Part shown: in pieces, positions 6,891 through 10,744 of the stretch
Layout: every line of letters begins with the position of its first letter
How positions within the stretch are numbered: position 1 is the first letter of the stretch
DNA from: Niveispirillum sp.
Lineage (GTDB): Bacteria; Pseudomonadota; Alphaproteobacteria; Azospirillales; Azospirillaceae
Reading direction: 5' to 3'
DNA: 10,744 nt
Assembly: GCA_016463045.1 (NCBI GenBank)
Contig: JAEMSB010000055.1
Coordinates: 3,253 to 13,996, forward strand
Program-made: the position numbers and the translations under genes
The notes under the pieces: model-generated
Database searches by the model: none
What the model saw: the letters and a program-made list of their open reading frames with translations, nothing else
Told to the model about the DNA's origin: nothing

Positions 6891-8240
6891 ATGATGAAAT
6901 TTCTGACCGCCAAAACCGCTCTTCCGGCCTTGCCGGAAGGCGGGGAAATTCCCCAGGCACCCACCGATGAAATGCCTGTGGTCCGCACTGGCCTCATGCT
7001 GATCGCCGCTGCCTTCGGTAGCCTTCTCATCTGGTCCATGGCTGCCCCTATCGCCAAGGGTGTTGTCGCCCCTGGTCTTGTCGGCGCCGACAGCAACCGC
7101 AAGACCATCCAGCACCTTGAAGGCGGCATCGTCGCCGAAATCCTGGTTCGTGATGGCGCCACGGTCAAGGCAGGGGACGTCCTGCTGCGCCTGGACGAAG
7201 TAACCTCGCAGGCCCAGCGTGATGTCCTGTTTGGCCAGTTCCTGACGGCCAAGGCCCAGGAGGCACGGTTCATCGCCGAACGCGATGGGTTGAAGACCAT
7301 TGTCTTCCCCCAGGAACTGCAAGGGGCTGGTGACAATGGCCGCAACGCCGCCATTCGCCAGTCTGAAGAGGAAGTGTTCAAGGCCCGGCGGGATGCTGTG
7401 AATGGGCAGTTGTCCATTCTGGACCAGCGTGTTCGTCAGCTTGACGAGCAGAGCAAGGGCCTGGCGGCCCAGGTTACCGCCAATACCCAGCAGATCACCC
7501 TGATCGACAGCGAGTTGGAAGGTCTTCAGCAGTTGTTCGAGAAGGGCTATGCCTCCAAAACGCGGCTGTTGGAATTGCAGCGTCGGCGGGCAGAGCTGGA
7601 TGGCGACCGCGGCAATTACGAGGCGGAAATCGCCCGTAACAAAGTCGCCGGCGGTGAGGCCCGCCTGCAGGCCATCCAGGTGCGCAAGCAGTTCGAAGAG
7701 GATATCGCAAAGGGCCTGGCTGATTCCCAGGCCAGGGTCTTTGACCTGCAGGACCGCCTGACCAGCGCCACCGATGTGCTGCAGCGCCGTGAGGTCAAGG
7801 CGCCGACCGACGGTATCATCGTCAACTCCCGGGTCCACACGGTTGGTGGCGTTATCCGGTCGGGCGATCCGCTGATGGAACTGGTCCCTACCAATGACGA
7901 TCTGATCATCGAGGCCATGGTTTCCCCCATGGATGTCGATGTTGCCGCACCGGGGATGGAGGCTGAGGTCCGGTTCTCCTCCCTGTCCACGCGTCATATC
8001 CCCATCCTGACCGGGATTGTCGAGACGGTGGCCGCCGATGCGACCACGGATCAGCATGGCAGCCGGTTCTATATGGCCCGCGTGCGCGTGTCGAAGGATC
8101 AGCTTGTCCATCTGCACGGACAGAAGCTGGTGTCCGGCATGCCGGCCGAGGTGCTGATCAAGGCGGGTGAGCGCTCCATCATTGAGTATATGATGCGGCC
8201 GTTGACCGATAGCTTCTTCAAGGCTTTCAAGGAAACCTGA
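6891..8240 (+). CDS. prtE: HlyD/PrtE-family type I secretion membrane fusion protein
   Basis: Periplasmic adaptor that joins the ABC exporter to an outer-membrane TolC-like channel; 449 residues. The start is placed at ATG 6891, with GAAAG about 9 nt upstream; ATG 6894 is equally possible, and a frame from TTG 6852 would add 13 unlikely residues. A short cytoplasmic leader precedes one membrane helix at about 33-52 (TGLMLIAAAFGSLLIWSMA). The first lipoyl half-motif is at about 70-103 (TIQHLEGGIVAEILVRDGATV, then KAGDVLLRLDE). A long coiled coil covers about 105-295, and the second lipoyl half lies near 298-333 (VKAPTDGIIVNSRVHTVGGVI). The beta-barrel domain ends in the family-typical GMPAEVLIKAGERSIIEYMMRPL. 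Length and layout are complete. Gene order ABC then fusion protein matches prtDE, rsaDE and similar pairs. Confidence 0.92.
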   Translation: MMKFLTAKTALPALPEGGEIPQAPTDEMPVVRTGLMLIAAAFGSLLIWSMAAPIAKGVVAPGLVGADSNRKTIQHLEGGIVAEILVRDGATVKAGDVLLRLDEVTSQAQRDVLFGQFLTAKAQEARFIAERDGLKTIVFPQELQGAGDNGRNAAIRQSEEEVFKARRDAVNGQLSILDQRVRQLDEQSKGLAAQVTANTQQITLIDSELEGLQQLFEKGYASKTRLLELQRRRAELDGDRGNYEAEIARNKVAGGEARLQAIQVRKQFEEDIAKGLADSQARVFDLQDRLTSATDVLQRREVKAPTDGIIVNSRVHTVGGVIRSGDPLMELVPTNDDLIIEAMVSPMDVDVAAPGMEAEVRFSSLSTRHIPILTGIVETVAADATTDQHGSRFYMARVRVSKDQLVHLHGQKLVSGMPAEVLIKAGERSIIEYMMRPLTDSFFKAFKET

Positions 8241-8244
8241 TGAG

Positions 8245-8252
8245 AGGGGAGG
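8245..8252 (+). promoter_or_regulatory. Ribosome binding site of the gene after the fusion protein
   Basis: AGGGGAGG sits 7 nt before ATG 8260. It is the strongest Shine-Dalgarno match on the + strand of this window and supports both the start and the reality of the small unrecognised gene. Confidence 0.6.
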
Positions 8253-8259
8253 GCGGAGC

Positions 8260-8694
8260 ATGATCCCGTCACAGGGCAGCTCCGGCCTGATCTGGCGCAT
8301 CCAGGCGGCCCCGCGCGATCTTGCGCGGGGCATCGGCCAGTGCGAACTGCCTGCCAATTGCCTGGTCATTCCCGACGCGACCTGGCAGGGCATGGTTCCG
8401 GATGCGGCCTATGTCGAGTGCCCGACATATTTTTTGGAAGACAAGGCCGGCTTCGTGGCGCTGCTGGCCTTCTTCGTGGTGAACTCCCTGCGTTTCCGGC
8501 TTTATGCGCGGGCGCCGCAGGGCGAAGCGGATGGGCTGCTGATGGCCTATCCGCGTCTGGATGATGCGACGATGAACATGCTGCGCCATTTCGATCCACG
8601 GTCGGCGCAGCAGATCAATCAGCTTTGGTTGCGGCTTGAGGCGTTTTTGGGCCGGATCGCTTTGCCCGGACCGCCGGAACCTGACCTGTTATAG
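8260..8694 (+). CDS. Uncharacterised protein, last gene of the type I secretion operon
   Basis: I do not recognise this 144-residue protein. It starts 19 nt after the fusion-protein stop behind a strong Shine-Dalgarno sequence and ends just before a terminator, so it is the distal gene of the secretion operon. No signal peptide is visible. Residues 64-76 (GFVALLAFFVVNS) are hydrophobic, but the stretch is short for a membrane helix and is flanked by soluble-looking sequence, so it could be a buried helix. Three cysteines (28, 34, 54) lie in the N-terminal third. Segments CELPANCLVIPDATW and PTYFLEDKAGF look like folded-domain sequence, and the C-terminus is Pro-rich. Co-transcription suggests a role in export, for example as a substrate-specific accessory factor or chaperone, but this is inference from position only. 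Confidence 0.8.
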   Translation: MIPSQGSSGLIWRIQAAPRDLARGIGQCELPANCLVIPDATWQGMVPDAAYVECPTYFLEDKAGFVALLAFFVVNSLRFRLYARAPQGEADGLLMAYPRLDDATMNMLRHFDPRSAQQINQLWLRLEAFLGRIALPGPPEPDLL

Positions 8695-8702
8695 AAAGTA
8701 CG

Positions 8703-8734
8703 AAGGGCGCTTCCCAGTGGGGAGCGCCCTTTTT
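8703..8734 (+). terminator. Rho-independent terminator of the type I secretion operon
   Basis: The arms 8703-8715 and 8719-8731 pair over 13 bp with one G-U wobble, close on a 3-nt loop (AGT), and run into a T-tract at 8730-8734. It lies 8 nt after the stop of the last + strand gene. For the opposite strand the stem is not followed by a comparable T-tract, so it should mainly stop + strand transcription, though it lies directly at the end of the convergent - strand gene too. Confidence 0.92.
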
Positions 8735-8737
8735 CTT

Positions 8738-9676
8738 CTACTTCACGACAATGCGTGGCAGCCGGTTGATGGGCGTCAGGGTGACGCGGCGGAACAGGGT
8801 TTCCGCCCCTTCCGACTGAAACTGGATACGTCCCTTGGTCAGGGCTGTGCGGCTGCCATCCTCGTTCAGCACCGACAGGTCGCGCAGTTCCATGACCGGC
8901 ACGCCATTGACCACATGGATGGCCCTGTCACCCAGGACATAAAGGTCCAGCACGTTCCATTGCCCGACGGGGCGTTCGGCGTCGGTCGCGGCCTCCACGT
9001 TCCAGGCCGGTTGTTCCACGGTGACGGCGCGCCCGCCCACCATAAAGCGGCGCTGCGGGTCGATCAGGGACCGGTCACGTCCGGCGTCGGTCACCGGCTT
9101 CACCATGGTGCCGACGGGCACGACCATGCCGGTGGAACCGAACATGATCTCGAACTCCACCGCCGGCATCCAGGTGCCATAGACCGATCCATCGGCCCCG
9201 AAGGAATGGTAGAGTAGGCCATTATTCTCCGGCAGGTTCAGGCGCGGGGCGTGTCGCTTGCCCGTCCATTTATATTCAAGCCGCAGATGATAGTTCCCGA
9301 ACACGCCCTTATGCACGATGGAGCCCCAGGTGGCGCCATCGACACGCAGGGCCGGCTCACCATCCAGCATCAGGGCCGTGAACATCGGGTCGCCACCGCG
9401 CCGCGCCCCGATGGGCTTCTCACTCTTGTTCACATAGGTGATGGACGGGTCGCGATAGCCCAGCCAGATATCCCAGTCCGACAGATCCTTCCCATTCAGC
9501 AGGGCAACGGCGGGTCCGGTGGGCGACGGGATCTCGGTCAGGGTCAGAAGCTGTGGCTTGAACACCGGATCACCGGCCAGGATGGCCTCTAGCTTCGGGT
9601 CCGTTTCCGCCACTGCCGGCATCCCGGCCAGCATCAGGAAAAGAACGGCCAATCCCCGTCCTGCAACAATCCGCAT
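8738..9676 (-). CDS. Exported DUF1080 / 3-keto-disaccharide hydrolase-like protein
   Basis: Predicted exported protein of 312 residues with a DUF1080 (PF06439) domain. Family members have a concanavalin-like jelly-roll fold, and some act on 3-keto-glycosides made by partner oxidoreductases. The start is set at the ATG at 9676 because AGGGGAGG lies 5 nt upstream and a clean signal peptide follows: MRIVAGRGLAVLFLMLAG with likely cleavage after AVA (21-23). Domain hallmarks are LLNGKDLSDWDIW (59-71), YHLRLEYKWTG, NNGLLYHSFG, MPAVEFEIM, VGQWNVLDLYV, HVVNGVPVMEL, and the C-terminal GRIQFQSEGAETLFRRVTL. No lipobox is seen, so a periplasmic or secreted location is expected. No oxidoreductase or sugar transporter is adjacent in the window. 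A LacI-type operator lies just upstream, consistent with sugar induction. Family is firm; substrate unknown. Confidence 0.88.
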   Translation of the reverse strand: MRIVAGRGLAVLFLMLAGMPAVAETDPKLEAILAGDPVFKPQLLTLTEIPSPTGPAVALLNGKDLSDWDIWLGYRDPSITYVNKSEKPIGARRGGDPMFTALMLDGEPALRVDGATWGSIVHKGVFGNYHLRLEYKWTGKRHAPRLNLPENNGLLYHSFGADGSVYGTWMPAVEFEIMFGSTGMVVPVGTMVKPVTDAGRDRSLIDPQRRFMVGGRAVTVEQPAWNVEAATDAERPVGQWNVLDLYVLGDRAIHVVNGVPVMELRDLSVLNEDGSRTALTKGRIQFQSEGAETLFRRVTLTPINRLPRIVVK

Positions 9677-9679
9677 CCC

Positions 9680-9690
9680 TGCCTCCCCTT
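9680..9690 (-). promoter_or_regulatory. Ribosome binding site of the DUF1080 gene
   Basis: On the - strand AAGGGGAGG ends 5 nt before the ATG at 9676. This strong Shine-Dalgarno match decides the start against an in-frame upstream codon at 9721, which would put extra residues in front of the signal peptide and place coding sequence over the operator. Confidence 0.65.
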
Positions 9691-9694
9691 TGAT

Positions 9695-9708
9695 TGATAG
9701 CGCTATCA
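9695..9708. promoter_or_regulatory. LacI-family-type operator upstream of the DUF1080 gene
   Basis: TGATAGCGCTATCA is a perfect 14-bp palindrome with the central GC/CG layout typical of LacI-family sugar regulators. It lies 19 bp before the start codon of the exported sugar-active protein, where a bound repressor could block initiation of transcription. The cognate regulator is not encoded in the window. Confidence 0.65.
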
Positions 9709-9712
9709 TTTT

Positions 9713-9726
9713 TGATCGCACTATCG
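9713..9726. promoter_or_regulatory. Degenerate second operator copy
   Basis: TGATCGCACTATCG matches the adjacent palindrome at 11 of 14 positions. Its centre is 18 bp from the centre of the first site. This may allow two repressor dimers to bind side by side. The imperfect match keeps confidence modest. Confidence 0.4.
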
Positions 9727-9756
9727 CTCAGCAGGGGAGAGCAGGGAAGGGATTAA

Positions 9757-10218
9757 TCACAGCTGTTTTTCCATGAAGATACTGGCCCCGCCGCCGCAGG
9801 GATAATCCCCGAACGACCCGCACGGGGTGAAGCCCAGGCGGCGGTACAGCCCCACGGCCTCGCGCTGCAACTCCCCGGTTTCCAGCTTCAACAGCTTGAT
9901 CCCTTCTGCGCGGGCCAGTTCTTCCAACCGGGCCATCACCAGACCCGCAATGCCGCGCCCGCGATGCACGGGATCGACATACATGCGCTTCACCTCTGCG
10001 TAGCCGTCACTGTCGATGCGGATGGCGCCGCAGCCGACGGCACGGCCATCGCGGCGGGCCAGAAGGAACCGGATATCAGGGGATTTCAGCTGCTGCGGGT
10101 CCAGCAGGTGATTCTCCTCCGGCTGATACAGCGCACCCAGATAATGATCCAGGTCGGCGATCAGGGCGCGGGCCTCCGGCAGGGTCGGATCGGCCAGTTC
10201 CACCGTGAAATGGGTCAT
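9757..10218 (-). CDS. GNAT-family N-acetyltransferase
   Basis: A 153-residue single-domain GNAT protein, full length for the family, transferring an acetyl or other acyl group from CoA to an amine. The core is visible as FLLARRDGRAVGCGAIRI (51-68) for strands 2-3, then EVKRMYVDPVHRGRGIAG (75-92). The CoA pyrophosphate loop R86-x-x-G89-x-A91 fits the Q/R-x-x-G-x-G/A motif. Helix 3 follows (LVMARLEELARAEG), then KLETGELQREAVGLYRRLGF (111-130) with the usual Tyr and LGF of motif B. No signal peptide is present, so it is cytoplasmic. The start ATG at 10218 overlaps the stop of the upstream deacylase gene in an ATGA arrangement, implying translational coupling. The substrate (small molecule, antibiotic or protein) cannot be inferred from sequence. 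Confidence 0.9.
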   Translation of the reverse strand: MTHFTVELADPTLPEARALIADLDHYLGALYQPEENHLLDPQQLKSPDIRFLLARRDGRAVGCGAIRIDSDGYAEVKRMYVDPVHRGRGIAGLVMARLEELARAEGIKLLKLETGELQREAVGLYRRLGFTPCGSFGDYPCGGGASIFMEKQL

Positions 10219-10742
10219 CGAACACTCTCCAGCAAACCATTCACCAGGGCCGGCACGGTCTGTGTTGCCGGCCCATACAGGCCGCCATCAAACCTCCCGC
10301 CCGTTTCCTCCATATTGACCTCCACCGTCACGGCGCCATTGGCCCGCGCGGCGGCCACGAATCCGGCGGCGGGATAGACGGTACCCGACGTGCCGATAGC
10401 GATAAACAGGGCCGCCTCGTCCAGCGCCTGCCCGATCTCATCCATGTAAAGCGGCATCTCCCCGAACCAGACGATATGGGGGCGCAGGGTGCCACGGCCC
10501 CCGCAATCCGGGCAGACATTGTCCAAGGCCAGATCGCCGCTGAAGGCCGCCATCCGGTCACAGGCGGCGCAGCGGATTTTCAGCAATTCCCCATGCATAT
10601 GCAGCATCCGTGCGGACCCCGCCCGGCCATGCAGATCATCGACATTCTGGGTGACCAGCAGGAACGGCCCCCGCCATTCCCGTTCCAGCCGCACCAGCGC
10701 CTGATGCGCTTCGTTCGGTTGTACATCGGGCTGCGTAACGGC
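10215..10742 (-). CDS. cobB: NAD-dependent protein deacylase, Sir2/CobB family (N-terminus outside window)
   Basis: C-terminal 175 residues of a sirtuin that removes acyl groups from lysine using NAD, releasing nicotinamide and O-acyl-ADP-ribose. The frame is open to the right edge, and coding-like sequence (QPNEAHQAL) precedes the first possible GTG at 10694, so the N-terminal third, including the GAG NAD-binding loop, lies outside. Counting from the first visible codon: QNVDDLH (32-38), catalytic His50 in HGEL, zinc ligands C58, C61, C77 and C80 in CxxC pairs, RPHIVWFGE (87-95), GTSGTVYPAAG, and a C-terminal EVNMEE segment. The short 15-residue spacing between Cys pairs fits bacterial CobB-type class III enzymes. 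The Tyr/Arg pair that marks desuccinylase activity lies outside the window. It is followed by an overlapping GNAT gene. Confidence 0.92.
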   Translation of the reverse strand, partial: AVTQPDVQPNEAHQALVRLEREWRGPFLLVTQNVDDLHGRAGSARMLHMHGELLKIRCAACDRMAAFSGDLALDNVCPDCGGRGTLRPHIVWFGEMPLYMDEIGQALDEAALFIAIGTSGTVYPAAGFVAAARANGAVTVEVNMEETGGRFDGGLYGPATQTVPALVNGLLESVR

Positions 10743-10744
10743 GC

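Noticed and set aside
6873..8393. Long 506-residue open frame on the - strand opposite the fusion-protein gene
   Set aside because: The + strand frame encodes a clear HlyD-family protein. The antisense translation has no domain and spans two + strand genes, so it is a shadow frame.
8636..9217. 193-residue + strand open frame running through the terminator and opposite the DUF1080 gene
   Set aside because: It crosses a strong rho-independent terminator and is antisense to a protein with a clear signal peptide and domain.
9730..9747. Short direct repeat of GCAGGGRA between the GNAT and DUF1080 genes
   Set aside because: It is only two imperfect 8-bp copies in purine-rich sequence and is probably chance.

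Overview
The window looks like a chromosomal segment of a moderately high-GC alphaproteobacterium. The methyltransferase and glycosyltransferase sequences resemble, from memory, proteins of Rhodospirillales such as Azospirillum and Niveispirillum. That placement is an inference from protein style and codon use, since no search was run. No RNA genes, insertion sequences or CRISPR arrays were seen.

Region 1 (about 1-4909, + strand) is a tightly packed run of four genes. It holds a GT4-type glycosyltransferase whose 5' end lies outside the window, a second GT4-type glycosyltransferase starting in a TAATG overlap, a SAM-dependent methyltransferase with a methyltransferase-regulatory domain, and a small unrecognised protein that seems to contain two copies of one beta-helix unit. 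The group reads as a surface-glycan or protein-glycan synthesis and modification cluster.

Region 2 (4910-8735, + strand) begins with a 175-bp intergenic stretch holding a small hairpin and a possible promoter. It is followed by a two-gene type I secretion inner-membrane module: a PrtD-type ABC permease/ATPase and a PrtE/HlyD-type membrane fusion protein. A 144-aa unrecognised protein follows, and the run ends at a strong rho-independent terminator (8703-8734). Neither an RTX-type substrate nor a TolC-like outer-membrane protein is in the window. The working model, which is inference, is a surface-protein export module next to the enzymes that build or decorate a surface glycan, as in S-layer export loci.

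Region 3 (8738-10744, - strand) is a separate neighbourhood reading toward the secretion operon. From the right edge it contains the C-terminal part of a CobB/Sir2 NAD-dependent deacylase. A GNAT acetyltransferase overlaps it by 4 bp. After an 80-bp gap comes an exported DUF1080/3-keto-disaccharide hydrolase-like protein. The promoter region of the last gene carries a perfect 14-bp LacI-family-type palindrome and a degenerate second copy 18 bp away, pointing to sugar-responsive control.

The points most worth following are the two unrecognised proteins tied to the glycan and secretion genes, the missing secretion substrate, the tandem operator, and the coupled acetyltransferase/deacylase pair.
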